Assembly: GCF_030581005.1 (NCBI RefSeq)
Contig: NZ_JAUQSX010000003.1
Coordinates: 62,001-126,000, forward strand
DNA: 64,000 bases
From: Hymenobacter mellowenesis
GTDB lineage: Bacteria; Bacteroidota; Bacteroidia; Cytophagales; Hymenobacteraceae
Reading direction: 5' to 3'
Positions 1 through 8,611 of the stretch are shown piece after piece. Positions within the stretch are counted from its first letter, which is position 1. Each line of letters begins with the position of its first letter. Both the position numbers and the translations under genes were made by a program. The notes under the pieces are model-generated. The model searched no databases and was not told where the DNA came from. It saw nothing but the letters and a program-made list of their open reading frames with translations.

Positions 1-1221
1 CTGCTGCCCGCCCAGGAAGGCTGGGATGCCACGAACATCACCCCCGACCTCGACGCCGTGATTGTGGGCATGCACGCCCGCTCTGACAACCCCGAATTGG
101 CCCGCGCCCAGGAGCTGGGTCTGAAAGTGTATTCCTTCCCCGAGTACATCTACGAGGCCAGCCGCGACAAGCAGCGCATCGTCATCGGCGGCTCGCATGG
201 CAAAACCAGCATCACGGCCTGCATTCTGCACGTGCTGCGCTACCACGGCCGGCAGTTCGACTACGCGGTGGGTGCCCAGCTGGCCGGGTTTGATTTGATG
301 GTGCAGCTGACGGACGCGCCCATTATCATCATTGAAGGCGACGAATACCTGTCTTCGCCGGTGGACCGGCGGCCCAAGTTTCACCTCTACCAGCACCACA
401 TCGGCGTGATTTCGGGTATCAGCTGGGACCACATCAACGTGTTCCCGACCGAGGAAATCTACCGCGAACAGTTCCGCATTTTTGCCGACATGACGCCCAA
501 AGCCGGCGTGCTCATCTACGACCGCGACGACGAGCAGGTGCAGCTGGTGAGCGTGCCCACCAGCCCCGACGTGACCTACATCGGCTACGGTCCGCACGAG
601 CACGTCATCCGCGGCGGCAAGACCTTTCTCATCAATAAGAAGGACGAGGAAGTGCCCATCCAGGTCTTTGGCGAGCACAACCTGCGCAATATTTCGGCGG
701 CCAAAGAAGTGTGCAAGCAACTGGGCATCAAAGGCAAAGACTTCTTCAAGGCCGTGGCTTCGTTCCCCGGCGCGGCGCGGCGCCTGGAGCTGGTGAAGGA
801 AGGCACCACCTCAGTGGTGTACAAGGACTTCGCCCACGCGCCCAGCAAGCTGAAAGCCACCGCCACGGCCCTGAAAAAGCAGTTCCCGCAACGTCGCCTG
901 GTGGCGTGCCTGGAACTGCACACCTTCAGCAGCCTCAACCCCGATTTCCTGCCGCAGTATGCGCACTGCTTCGATGCGCCCGACGTGGCCGTGGTGTACT
1001 TCAACCCCCACGTGCTAGAACACAAGCGCCTGCCGCCGCTGGCCGCCGCCACTGTGGCCGAGGCCTTTCAGCGCCCCGACATCCGGGTAATCACCGACAG
1101 CGCCGAGCTGGCCGCCTTCCTGCGCGCCCAGAGCTGGCACGACGCCAACCTGCTGCTCATGTCGTCGGGCACGTTCGACGGGCTGGATTTGGCGGCGCTG
1201 GCCACCGAAATCACGGTCTGA
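1..1221 (+). CDS. mpl: Mur ligase of the Mpl type (5' end cut by window edge)
   Basis: Probable UDP-N-acetylmuramate:L-alanyl-gamma-D-glutamyl-meso-diaminopimelate ligase, the cytoplasmic murein-recycling ligase that joins salvaged tripeptide to UDP-MurNAc. The frame is open from base 1, so about 50 N-terminal residues lie outside; 406 residues are visible, against roughly 450 for the family. The ATP-binding loop GGSHGKTSITA is at about residues 63-73 of the visible part. It is followed by IIIIEGDEYLSS and GVISGISWDHINVFPT, typical Mur-ligase central-domain blocks, and by a C-terminal domain containing YKDFAHAPSK. The GTG at 58 is internal and is not the true start. The next gene begins 3 bp after the stop, suggesting co-transcription. 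MurC is the main alternative, but the HAPSK block favours Mpl. Confidence 0.88.
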   Translation: MLPAQEGWDATNITPDLDAVIVGMHARSDNPELARAQELGLKVYSFPEYIYEASRDKQRIVIGGSHGKTSITACILHVLRYHGRQFDYAVGAQLAGFDLMVQLTDAPIIIIEGDEYLSSPVDRRPKFHLYQHHIGVISGISWDHINVFPTEEIYREQFRIFADMTPKAGVLIYDRDDEQVQLVSVPTSPDVTYIGYGPHEHVIRGGKTFLINKKDEEVPIQVFGEHNLRNISAAKEVCKQLGIKGKDFFKAVASFPGAARRLELVKEGTTSVVYKDFAHAPSKLKATATALKKQFPQRRLVACLELHTFSSLNPDFLPQYAHCFDAPDVAVVYFNPHVLEHKRLPPLAAATVAEAFQRPDIRVITDSAELAAFLRAQSWHDANLLLMSSGTFDGLDLAALATEITV

Positions 1222-1224
1222 GCC

Positions 1225-1920
1225 ATGAAGCCAACGCTACTTCTGCTGCACGGTGCCCTGGGCAGCCCCGCCACGCTGGAGCCGCTGGCGGCGCTGCTGG
1301 CGGCTGATTTCACGGTGAAGTCGTTCGCTTTTGCCGGCCACGGTGGGCGGGTGGTTGATTTGGCAGCATTTACGCTGCCGCACTATGCGGAGGAGGTTCG
1401 GGCGTTTCTCAAGGCGCACGAAACTCGGCCGGCGCACGTGTTTGGCTACAGCATGGGCGGCTACGCAGCGCTGCTGGCGGCCCACCGCGAGCCGGCGCGG
1501 TTTGCCAGCATCACCACGCTGGGCACCAAGCTGGACTGGTCGCCGGAATCGGCTGCGGCCGAAACCCGCTTGCTTGACCCCGAGAAGATGACGGCCAAAG
1601 TACCGGCCTTTGTGGAGATGCTGCGCCAGCGCCACGCGCCGGCCGACTGGGCCGCTGTGGTGCACGGCGTAGCCAGTCTGATGACGGCGGCCGGGGCTAC
1701 CCCGCCACTAGCCGATGCCGATTTTGCTGCGTTGCGCCTGCCAGTGCAGGTGCTCATGGGCGACGGCGACCTGACACCCGAAAGAGGCAACGCCAGTCAG
1801 CTATTAGCCGAGCAACTGCCCCTGGGGCGTTACGAGGTGCTTCCTAACACGCCGCATCCCATTGAACGCGTTGACATTGCCGGTCTGGCAAACCGGATTC
1901 GGCGTTTCGCTTTGTCTTAG
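1225..1920 (+). CDS. Alpha/beta-fold hydrolase, MenH/YbfF-like
   Basis: Soluble 231-residue alpha/beta hydrolase of unknown substrate. The oxyanion-hole HG is at residues 9-10 (LLLLHGALGS). The nucleophile elbow is GYSMGG, with Ser about 76. A candidate acid Asp lies in VLMGDGDLTPE (about 183), and a candidate catalytic His in NTPHPIER (about 212). No signal peptide is visible, so it is cytoplasmic. It starts 3 bp after the Mur ligase stop and is probably the second gene of that operon. Family members include esterases and C-C hydrolases; the sequence does not say which. Confidence 0.85.
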   Translation: MKPTLLLLHGALGSPATLEPLAALLAADFTVKSFAFAGHGGRVVDLAAFTLPHYAEEVRAFLKAHETRPAHVFGYSMGGYAALLAAHREPARFASITTLGTKLDWSPESAAAETRLLDPEKMTAKVPAFVEMLRQRHAPADWAAVVHGVASLMTAAGATPPLADADFAALRLPVQVLMGDGDLTPERGNASQLLAEQLPLGRYEVLPNTPHPIERVDIAGLANRIRRFALS

Positions 1921-1922
1921 GC

Positions 1923-2022
1923 CGTCATGTCGAGCGCAGCTGGGACATCTCGCTTGTGGTAGTACACTCCATCGATTGGATTACTTCAGCACGCGAGATA
2001 TCTTGGCAAGCTCGACATAACG
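1923..2022. repeat. REP-like palindrome, family A
   Basis: About 100 bp imperfect inverted repeat with arms of the CGTCATGTCGAGCGCAGC type and a central part including ATCGATTGGATTACTTCAGC. It immediately follows the hydrolase stop codon and precedes a terminator hairpin. Confidence 0.85.
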
Positions 2023-2043
2023 TTCTTTTACAAATCAGTCAAT

Positions 2044-2073
2044 AAAAAAGCCCGCTATTCAGCGGGCTTTTTT
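2044..2073. terminator. Bidirectional rho-independent terminator
   Basis: AAAAGCCCGCT / AGCGGGCTTTTTT hairpin with A and T runs on both sides, between convergent genes: the hydrolase from the left, and the lipoprotein plus small ORF from the right. Confidence 0.85.
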
Positions 2074-2171
2074 GGCGTTCGAGCCGGCTTGATTCGGGGC
2101 CGGTCGGTGGTGATGAGGACCGCCAGGGCGGTGAGGGCGGCGCGGAGCAGCCATTTGCCGGTGGTGCTCAT
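2055..2171 (-). CDS. Tiny putative membrane peptide (38 aa)
   Basis: ATG at 2171-2169 overlaps the TGA of the upstream lipoprotein gene as ATGA, an arrangement typical of translationally coupled genes. The peptide begins MSTTGKWLLRAALTALAVLI, one hydrophobic segment followed by a basic, proline-rich tail, and its stop codon lies inside the terminator hairpin. No family is recognised. The overlap and hydrophobic segment support it, but a chance frame in GC-rich DNA cannot be excluded. Confidence 0.35.
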   Translation of the reverse strand: MSTTGKWLLRAALTALAVLITTDRPRIKPARTPKKPAE

Positions 2172-2725
2172 TTGCTGGAAAACAGGTCGTTGGTGGCGTC
2201 TACTTTCAGGTCGCAGTGGCTGCCGGGGTAGCTTTCGGTGCAGCTAGTGCCCACGATGCGGCCGTTTTCAAAGTTGAAGAAGCAGGCCGGGCAGCCCACG
2301 CTGGTGAGGGTGTAGCGCTCGGCGGCCGGGCGGAGGTAGTAGGTATTGTCGCCGCTGCTGGTGAGGGGCAGGGCCATGGCCCGAAACGTGCCGCCGCGTA
2401 AGCCCATACCGATGAGGTAGTAGGTAACCGGGGCGCCGTCGTTGCCGGGCGCTTTGCGCACCTGAATCTTATCGACCACCGTGCCGTCGTTGAACTGCCG
2501 GATAAAGGCGCGGGCCAGCTCGCTGCGGGGTGTCTTGTACTCGGTGGTGGTGTCGGTGAAATGCACGATTTGCCGGCTGTCAGGCTTGGCGATTGCCTCG
2601 CCCTTCAGGCGGGTGGGGCTGCCGAACTCGTTGGTGCCGGTTTTGGCCGTTTCGCACGACATGGCCAGCAGCATCACCAACAGGCTCAGCAAGCCCAAAC
2701 CAAGCAGACGAGGGAGGAATTTCAT
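2168..2725 (-). CDS. Hypothetical lipoprotein
   Basis: A 185-residue protein with a lipoprotein signal peptide: basic N-terminus, long Leu-rich stretch, and lipobox LAMSC with Cys24, so it is probably anchored in the cell envelope. The remainder is polar and beta-rich. Near the C-terminus is a cysteine cluster (SVGCPACFFNFENG, then SCTESYPGSHC) that could form disulfides or bind a metal. I do not recognise the family. A possible 38-aa membrane peptide overlaps its stop by 4 bp. Confidence 0.8.
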   Translation of the reverse strand: MKFLPRLLGLGLLSLLVMLLAMSCETAKTGTNEFGSPTRLKGEAIAKPDSRQIVHFTDTTTEYKTPRSELARAFIRQFNDGTVVDKIQVRKAPGNDGAPVTYYLIGMGLRGGTFRAMALPLTSSGDNTYYLRPAAERYTLTSVGCPACFFNFENGRIVGTSCTESYPGSHCDLKVDATNDLFSSK

Positions 2726-2781
2726 AGCGTAATTGGTATTTAGAAAGCAAGAAGATTAAAGCAAGAAGATTGATGAAAAAT

Positions 2782-2873
2782 GGTCATGCTGAGCGCAGTC
2801 CAAGCATCTCTGCCGCAGAAGTAAATCAAAGTACTTGCGCGGTAGAGATGCTTGGACTGCGCTCAGCATGACC
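2782..2873. repeat. REP-like palindrome, family A
   Basis: About 92 bp near-perfect inverted repeat with arms GGTCATGCTGAGCGCAGTCC and its complement. It lies between two minus-strand lipoprotein genes, downstream of the M48 peptidase. Confidence 0.88.
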
Positions 2874-2909
2874 GTCCTTTTATATGGCTTTCACTCGCTC
2901 CTAACCGAC

Positions 2910-3707
2910 TTAGCGGGCAGTGTAGTACTTGCGCGCCTCCGGCAGCTCGCGTTGAATGTCGGCAATGCGCGTACCATTGGAAGGGTGGGTGGAGAGGAAT
3001 TCGGGCGGCGAAGCCTGGTTTTCGCGGGCGTCCATGCGCTGCCAGAACGTAATGGCGCCGTCAGGATTGTATCCGGCCATGGCCATGAAAATCAGGCCCA
3101 GGTGGTCGGCTTCCGATTCCTGGTTGCGGCCGTACTTCAGCAGGCCTACGCTGGAGCCGACGCCGAACGCCTGCAGGGCCAGTTGCTGGGTGGCGGCGCT
3201 GTTGGTGGATAGGGCCGCCGAGAGGGCTTGCCCGCCGGCCTGCTGAAGCAGGCTTTGGCTCATGCGCTCGGAGCCGTGCTTGGCCACAGCGTGGGCAATT
3301 TCGTGGGCCATGACCACGGCCAGACCGTTTTCATCCTGCGTGATGGGCAGGATGCCGGTATATACGGCCACTTTGCCGCCGGGCATGCACCAAGCGTTTT
3401 GCTGCGCATCGTCCTTGATGACGTTGAATTCCCACTGGTAGCCGGCCAGCTGGTCGGAGGCGTTTTGCTGCCGGAAATACTGTTCCACGGCGCTTTGGAT
3501 GCGCTGTCCCACGCGGCGCACCAGGGCCACGTCCTGCGAATTGGTGGACAGCGGGCCTTTGGCGATGACTTCGCGGTACTGCGTGGCGGCCAGGGTGTTG
3601 ATTTCGGAGTCGCTCACGAGGCTGAGCTGGCGGCGGCCCGTGATGGGCACCGTAGAGCAGGCGGCCAGAAAGGCCAGGCTGGCGACGAGGGTGAGTTTTT
3701 TGAACAT
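2910..3707 (-). CDS. M48-family zinc metallopeptidase lipoprotein
   Basis: Envelope zinc protease of the M48 (LoiP/YcaL/Oma1-like) group, 265 residues from the chosen ATG at 3707. That start gives a clean lipoprotein signal MFKKLTLVASLAFLAAC with Cys17; the longer open frame to 3818 only adds a non-signal extension. The catalytic motif HEIAH is at about 135-139, and the third zinc ligand is the first Glu of NQESEADHLGL. The family pattern YREVI...RVGQRI...PGGKVAVYTGIL is present. Such enzymes are thought to help quality control of outer-membrane proteins. It stands alone, with a REP-like element on its 3' side. Confidence 0.92.
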   Translation of the reverse strand: MFKKLTLVASLAFLAACSTVPITGRRQLSLVSDSEINTLAATQYREVIAKGPLSTNSQDVALVRRVGQRIQSAVEQYFRQQNASDQLAGYQWEFNVIKDDAQQNAWCMPGGKVAVYTGILPITQDENGLAVVMAHEIAHAVAKHGSERMSQSLLQQAGGQALSAALSTNSAATQQLALQAFGVGSSVGLLKYGRNQESEADHLGLIFMAMAGYNPDGAITFWQRMDARENQASPPEFLSTHPSNGTRIADIQRELPEARKYYTAR

Positions 3708-3898
3708 AGCGTTGGGGGAAAAAGGAAGAACAGCTGCGCCCCGGGAGGGCGCGTTTGATTGGCCGCTATACGGCAGCCGGGCGGGTAAATGTTTAGCGGC
3801 GGCCGGCGCGCGGGCCAAAAATGCCCCGGCCGGGTTGCCGCAAGCCGGGGGCAGGCCGTAGTTTTGATTTCCTTCCGCCCCGTTCCGAACTTCCTTCC

Positions 3899-4513
3899 AT
3901 GAAAATAATCTGCATCGGCCGCAACTACGCCGACCACATTGCCGAGCTGCAAAACGAAGTGCCCAGCGCGCCCGTCATCTTTATGAAGCCCGAAACGGCG
4001 CTGCTTCAGCGCGGCCAGCCTTTCTTCATCCCCGAATTTTCGCAGGACATCCACCACGAATTGGAGCTGGTGTTGCGCGTGAGCAAAAACGGCCGCCACA
4101 TCGAGGAGCAATTTGCGCACACCTACTTCGACGCCATCGGCCTGGGCATCGACCTCACGGCCCGCGACCTGCAGAGTGAGCTCAAGAAAAAGGGCCTGCC
4201 CTGGGAGTTGGCCAAAGCTTTCGACGGCTCGGCGCCCATCTCGCCTACCTTCAAGCCGGTGAGCGAGTTTGCTGATTTGGCCAACATCAACTTCCATCTC
4301 GAAGTGAACGGCGAAACCCGCCAGACCGGCAACTCCAGCCTGATGCTGCACCCGTTTGCCAAAATCATCAGCTTCGTGTCGAAGTACATCTCGCTGAAAA
4401 TGGGAGACTTGATTTTCACCGGCACGCCCGCCGGTGTGGGCCCCGTAAAGCTGGGCGACCAGCTGGCCGGCTACCTGGAAGGGGAGAAGCTGCTGGAACT
4501 GGCGGTGAAGTAG
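3899..4513 (+). CDS. Fumarylacetoacetate hydrolase (FAH) family protein
   Basis: A 204-residue single-domain FAH-superfamily enzyme. Members cleave or decarboxylate acylpyruvates such as fumarylpyruvate or oxaloacetate using Mg2+. The start MKIICIGRNYADHIAEL matches the usual family N-terminus; the upstream in-frame extension from 3821 is unlikely. Visible motifs are the metal-ligand segment HHELELVLRV, then GLGIDLTARDLQ, and the C-terminal GDLIFTGTPAGVGPV block characteristic of the family. It has no signal peptide and so is cytoplasmic. The exact substrate cannot be told from sequence. Confidence 0.9.
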   Translation: MKIICIGRNYADHIAELQNEVPSAPVIFMKPETALLQRGQPFFIPEFSQDIHHELELVLRVSKNGRHIEEQFAHTYFDAIGLGIDLTARDLQSELKKKGLPWELAKAFDGSAPISPTFKPVSEFADLANINFHLEVNGETRQTGNSSLMLHPFAKIISFVSKYISLKMGDLIFTGTPAGVGPVKLGDQLAGYLEGEKLLELAVK

Positions 4514-4540
4514 GTGAGTAGTTTATTGATTGAAAAACCA

Positions 4541-4647
4541 GAACGTCATGTCGAGCGCAGCCGAGACATCTCGCGTGCCACCACTAATCCTTTCGATTGG
4601 ATTACTTCAGCACGCGAGATGTCTCGGCTGCGCTCGACATGACGTTC
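4541..4647. repeat. REP-like palindrome, family A
   Basis: About 105 bp inverted repeat with arms GAACGTCATGTCGAGCGCAG and complement, centre including TCGATTGGATTACTTCAGC. It fills most of the gap between the FAH gene and the M23 peptidase gene. Confidence 0.88.
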
Positions 4648-4666
4648 TTCCTGAGCATATATTAAG

Positions 4667-6670
4667 TTGAAGAATAAAGCGAAGTTGATAATCAGTCTGG
4701 CGCTGGCCCTTGCGGCTGGCACGCCCGGCCGAGTAGGAGGGCAGGAAGCCGACACCGCCGAGCGCAGCCGCAGCACCGTCAGCGAGCTGCTGAAGGCCGG
4801 GCGCCCCACCGTGGCGCCCGGCTACTTTATGTTTCCCATCGCGCCGGGCAAGCCCAATTTTCTGGCCGGGAGCATGGGCGAATTGCGCCCCAACCACTTC
4901 CACGGCGGCCTCGACATCAAGACCGGCGGCGGGGTGAACCAGCCCGTGTACGCCGCCGCCGACGGCTACGTGTCGCGGCTCAAGCAGTCGTCGTTTGGCT
5001 ACGGCAACGTGCTCTACATCACGCACCCGAACGGCACCACCACCGTGTACGGCCACCTGAACGAGTTTAGAGGCGCCTTTGCGGCCGAGCTGCTGCGGCG
5101 GCAGTACGACAAGCAGAGCTACGAGCTGGAGGCCTTTTTTGAGAAGGATAAGTACCCCGTGAAGCGCGGGGAACTGGTGGCCCTAAGCGGTAACACCGGC
5201 GGCTCGGCGGGCCCGCACCTGCACTGGGAGGTGCGCGATGCCCAGGACCGGCAGTACAACCCGCTGCAGTGGGGCGGCTTTCCGGAAATCCAGGACCACC
5301 TGGGACCGATTTTGCAGGCGTTTGCGCTGGAGCCGCTTGGTATTGAGGCGCGGGTGAAGAACGTGTTTGCCAAAGCGCTGTTTGTGCCCAAGCTGCAGCC
5401 GGCGCCGGGCGTGGGCACCACCTGGGCCGATACCATCAGCGCCTTTGGCACGGTGGGGCTGCTGGTGCAGGGCTTCGACCGGTTCGACAATGCCTGGAAC
5501 AAAAACGGCATCCAGCGGGTGAGCGTGACGGTGAACGGGCAGTCGTTTTACCAGCATAATATTGATGCCATTCCCTTCCCGACCGGTACCCGGCAGGTCG
5601 GCAACTTCGTCGATTTCCTCTACCAGAATACTCAGGGCCGCACCTTGCAAAAGCTATGGGTGGACGAGGGCAACGACCTCGGCATGTACACCACCGGCTC
5701 CACCAAAGGCCGCCTGAACGTGGAAGCCGGTAAAGTGTATAACATCGACATCACGCTGGCCGACTCCTACAACAATCAGGCGCCCGTGCACCTGGTGATA
5801 CGCGGCGAGCAGCCCGAATACTTCAAAACCCGCTCGGCTACCGTGAAGAAGCCCGCCCTGCGCTTTGAGGTGACGCGCAACCTGCTCAAGGCTGTGGCGG
5901 CCGACCCCAGCGCCGACTCCGTGGCTGCCAACCTGACGCTGCTGCGCGGAGCCCGCCGCCTCGAAATCCGCCCCAGCTACACGCAGAACAGCGAAAACGT
6001 GTACCTCTACGACCTGCGCGCCGGCCTGCCCGATTCCATCCGCTTCGGCAACATCACCAAGAAATTCGACCGGCAGGTAATGATTCCGGCGGGCAAGGAA
6101 ACCAGCTACGCTACCAACGCCCTCAACCTCGTGTTCGGCCGCGAAACGCTCTTCAACAACCTTTACCTAAGCACCGCCTACAAGCCTGAGGCCACCGGTA
6201 GTGGATTCTGGACGGTGGGCTCGCCTTTGCAGCCGCTCTACCACACGGCCGTGCTCACCCTTAAGCCCGCCACCCCGCCCGCCGACCCGCGCCGCACCGC
6301 CATTTACACGGCTACGGCCAGCGGGGGCAAGGCCTACCTGGGCGGCGTGTGGGACGAGCAGGGCCGGATAACGGCCAACATTCGCCAGTTCGCTTCCTAC
6401 CGCATTCTGCGCGATACCACCGCGCCGCGCGGCAGCCTGATTGGACGCGCGGGCGGGCAGCTGTCGTTTTCGGTGGGCGATGATATGTCGGGCCTGGCCA
6501 GCTACCGCCTGCTCATCGGGGGTCGGTTCCGCATGCTGCGCTACGAGCACAAGAAGGCTCTGCTCTTCACCGTAGCCTCCGACACGCTGGGCCCGCGTCT
6601 GCACGGCCCCGCCGAACTGCGTCTCACCGACCAGGCCGGCAACGAGCGGGTGATTCCGCTGAACTTGTAG
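4667..6670 (+). CDS. Secreted M23-family metallopeptidase (LytM-like)
   Basis: A 667-residue exported peptidoglycan peptidase or LytM-like factor. The only plausible start is TTG at 4667, because an in-frame stop lies at 4652-4654; it is directly followed by a signal peptide (KNKAKLIISLALALAAG). The M23 domain covers about residues 60-200: HFHGGLDIKTGGG (first His and Asp zinc ligands), VYGHLNEF, and GPHLHWEVRD with the HxH motif. The long C-terminal region (about 210-667) is beta-rich and unassigned; it is a common extension in Bacteroidota homologues. It probably acts in the periplasm on cell-wall crosslinks. Confidence 0.9.
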   Translation: MKNKAKLIISLALALAAGTPGRVGGQEADTAERSRSTVSELLKAGRPTVAPGYFMFPIAPGKPNFLAGSMGELRPNHFHGGLDIKTGGGVNQPVYAAADGYVSRLKQSSFGYGNVLYITHPNGTTTVYGHLNEFRGAFAAELLRRQYDKQSYELEAFFEKDKYPVKRGELVALSGNTGGSAGPHLHWEVRDAQDRQYNPLQWGGFPEIQDHLGPILQAFALEPLGIEARVKNVFAKALFVPKLQPAPGVGTTWADTISAFGTVGLLVQGFDRFDNAWNKNGIQRVSVTVNGQSFYQHNIDAIPFPTGTRQVGNFVDFLYQNTQGRTLQKLWVDEGNDLGMYTTGSTKGRLNVEAGKVYNIDITLADSYNNQAPVHLVIRGEQPEYFKTRSATVKKPALRFEVTRNLLKAVAADPSADSVAANLTLLRGARRLEIRPSYTQNSENVYLYDLRAGLPDSIRFGNITKKFDRQVMIPAGKETSYATNALNLVFGRETLFNNLYLSTAYKPEATGSGFWTVGSPLQPLYHTAVLTLKPATPPADPRRTAIYTATASGGKAYLGGVWDEQGRITANIRQFASYRILRDTTAPRGSLIGRAGGQLSFSVGDDMSGLASYRLLIGGRFRMLRYEHKKALLFTVASDTLGPRLHGPAELRLTDQAGNERVIPLNL

Positions 6671-6738
6671 CGTGGACTCTGCGAGTCCGCGCATTGCACG
6701 AACTTTTCAACCCGGCGCGGACTCGCAGAGTCCACGCT
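6669..6738. repeat. Short palindrome between M23 peptidase and bcp
   Basis: 70-bp inverted repeat with 24-nt arms around AGCGTGGACTCTGCGAGTCC and a central AACTTTTCAACC. It overlaps the M23 stop codon. The arms differ from the family-A palindromes. It could act as a terminator or processing hairpin, but has no U-tract. Confidence 0.75.
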
Positions 6739-6752
6739 ACAACCCAATCCTC

Positions 6753-7202
6753 ATGCTCCTCGAACCCGGCCAACCCGCCCCCGATTTCACCGCCCAGGAC
6801 CAGGACGGCAACACCATTAGCCTGCACGACTTCCGCGGCCAGAAAGTGGCCCTCTACTTCTACCCCAAAGACGACACGCCCGGCTGCACCGCCCAGGCCT
6901 GCAACCTGCGCGACCACCAGGAAGAACTCAAAGCCGGCAACATCCAGGTCATCGGCGTGAGCATCGACGGCGAGGCGGCGCACAAGAAATTCGCCCTCAA
7001 ATACGACCTGCCCTTCCCGCTGCTGGTCGATACGGAGAAGAAAATCGTGCAGGACTACGGCGTGTGGCAGGAAAAGAAAAACTACGGCAAAACCTACATG
7101 GGCACCGTGCGCACCACGTTTTTGATTGACGAAAACGGGGTGATTGAGAAGGTGATTAAGAAAGTAGACACCAAAGAACACGCCGCTCAGCTGCTGAAGT
7201 AG
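6753..7202 (+). CDS. bcp: Thioredoxin-dependent peroxiredoxin (Bcp/PrxQ)
   Basis: 149-residue peroxiredoxin that reduces hydrogen and organic peroxides at the expense of thioredoxin. The peroxidatic Cys45 and resolving Cys50 are seen in DDTPGCTAQACNLRD, the five-residue spacing of the PrxQ/Bcp class. Further family blocks are GQPAPDFTAQDQDG, KVALYFYPKD and VRTTFLIDENG. The ATG at 6753 is preferred because the upstream in-frame extension runs through the inverted repeat. It is cytoplasmic and is followed by the 42-nt tandem repeat tract. Confidence 0.95.
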   Translation: MLLEPGQPAPDFTAQDQDGNTISLHDFRGQKVALYFYPKDDTPGCTAQACNLRDHQEELKAGNIQVIGVSIDGEAAHKKFALKYDLPFPLLVDTEKKIVQDYGVWQEKKNYGKTYMGTVRTTFLIDENGVIEKVIKKVDTKEHAAQLLK

Positions 7203-7224
7203 CAGCGGCCCGCTGCAACGGGCT

Positions 7225-7645
7225 CCACCGCCTGGAGCAGAGCATTACGGCGTGCCGGAACGACTGTTTTGGGGCGGCGAAGGGTACTCCGGCTTGCCGC
7301 AGCGCCTGTTTCCATCCGGCGAAGCGCGTTCCGGCTGTCTGGAGCAGATGGCGCCGGGCGGCGGAGGCCATTGCAGCGCGCCGGAACAGCCTTCGCCAGA
7401 TGGAAATGGCCTTTGCAATTGGCTGCAATGGGTATTTCCAGACGGCGAAGCCTATTGCAAGCTGTTGCAATGACCGTTTTCGTTTGGCGGAGGGTACTGC
7501 AACGGGTTGCAAGGGCTATTTCCATCCGGCGAAGCCCCCGGTACGCGCGTACAAGGCTCGTTTCCATCCGGCGGAGCCCGTTGCACGCGCGTATAAGGGG
7601 CTCCGCCGCCTGGCGCTATCGGGACCGATTGCAATAGGCGAGGCC
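7225..7645. repeat. 42-nt degenerate tandem repeat, about ten units
   Basis: The gap between bcp and the transketolase gene is filled by ten imperfect units in exact 42-nt register. Unit starts are at 7225, 7267, 7309, 7351, 7393, 7435, 7477, 7519, 7561 and 7603. Recurrent words are TTTCCATCCGGCGAAGC at the start of a unit and TTGCAA about 20 nt further on. Since 42 is a multiple of 3, several frames stay open and would encode a 14-residue repeat (on the minus strand, units like LRRLEIPIAANCKG). One plus frame runs uninterrupted into transketolase. No unique spacers are present, so it is not a CRISPR array. Function unknown. Confidence 0.85.
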
Positions 7646-7717
7646 CAAAAAAGCCTTCCGGGCCCATCCTGCCAGTTGCTACCTTTACCCCCATTGAACC
7701 CAATTTCTTTCGAACTC

Positions 7718-8605
7718 ATGGCCGATACCACCACCACCAAAACCGTAGAACAGCCCGAAAAATCCAACGAGGAGCTCAAGGAAATAGCTACGCAAGTACG
7801 CCGCGACATCCTGCGCATGGTGCACGCCGTGAACTCGGGCCACCCCGGCGGCTCGCTTGGCATCACCGATTTGCTGGTGGCGCTCTACTTCAAGGTGATG
7901 AAGCACCACCCCAAGCCTTTTGACATGGACGGCAAGGACCAGGACCTGTTTTTCCTGTCCAATGGCCACACCTCGGCCACCATGTACTCGTGTCTGGCGC
8001 GCTCGGGTTACTTCCCCGTTAGCGAGCTGGCCACCTTCCGCAAACTCAATTCGCGCCTGCAGGGCCACCCCACCACCCACGAAGGCCTGCCGGGCGTTCG
8101 GGTGGCTTCGGGCTCCTTGGGCCAGGGCCTGAGCGTGGCCTGTGGCGCCGCCCAGGCCAAAAAGATGAACGGCGACAAGCAGCGCGTGTTCGTGCTCATG
8201 GGCGACGGCGAGCTGGAAGAAGGCCAGAACTGGGAAGCCGCCATGTACGCCGCCCACCACAAAATCGACAACCTGATTGCCATCGTGGACCGCAATGGTC
8301 AGCAGATTGACGGCTCGACCGACGACATCGGCGGCCTCGGCGACCTGCGCAAGAAGTTCGAAGCCTTCGGCTGGCAGGTGTTCGAGGGCGACGGCAACCA
8401 CTTCGACGCCCTGCTGCCGACCATCGAAAACTGCGTGGCCGCCACTGGCAAAGCCCGCCCCATCATGTTCATCATGGACACCAAAATGGGCTTCGGCGTC
8501 GATTTCATGATGGACGGCCACAAGTGGCACGGCGTAGCTCCGAACGACAAGCAGCTGGCCGAAGCACTGGACCAGCTAAAATCGGGGACGGACGGGGACT
8601 ACTAA
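7718..8605 (+). CDS. Transketolase, N-terminal (TPP-binding) subunit
   Basis: 295-residue half of a split transketolase of the pentose phosphate pathway, needing the C-terminal half encoded at 11417-12373. Typical blocks are VNSGHPGGSLGITD, FFLSNGHTSATMYS, GSLGQGLSVACGAA and the TPP/Mg2+ motif GDGELEEGQNWEAAM...DRNGQ. I chose ATG 7718 (MADTTTTKTVEQ) because the open frame upstream is only the 42-nt repeat tract. The two halves are normally adjacent; here three unrelated genes lie between them. Confidence 0.94.
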   Translation: MADTTTTKTVEQPEKSNEELKEIATQVRRDILRMVHAVNSGHPGGSLGITDLLVALYFKVMKHHPKPFDMDGKDQDLFFLSNGHTSATMYSCLARSGYFPVSELATFRKLNSRLQGHPTTHEGLPGVRVASGSLGQGLSVACGAAQAKKMNGDKQRVFVLMGDGELEEGQNWEAAMYAAHHKIDNLIAIVDRNGQQIDGSTDDIGGLGDLRKKFEAFGWQVFEGDGNHFDALLPTIENCVAATGKARPIMFIMDTKMGFGVDFMMDGHKWHGVAPNDKQLAEALDQLKSGTDGDY

Positions 8606-8611
8606 ACCGCC

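Noticed and set aside
7225..7645. CRISPR array
   Set aside because: The 42-nt units are contiguous and degenerate, with no unique spacers and no cas genes.
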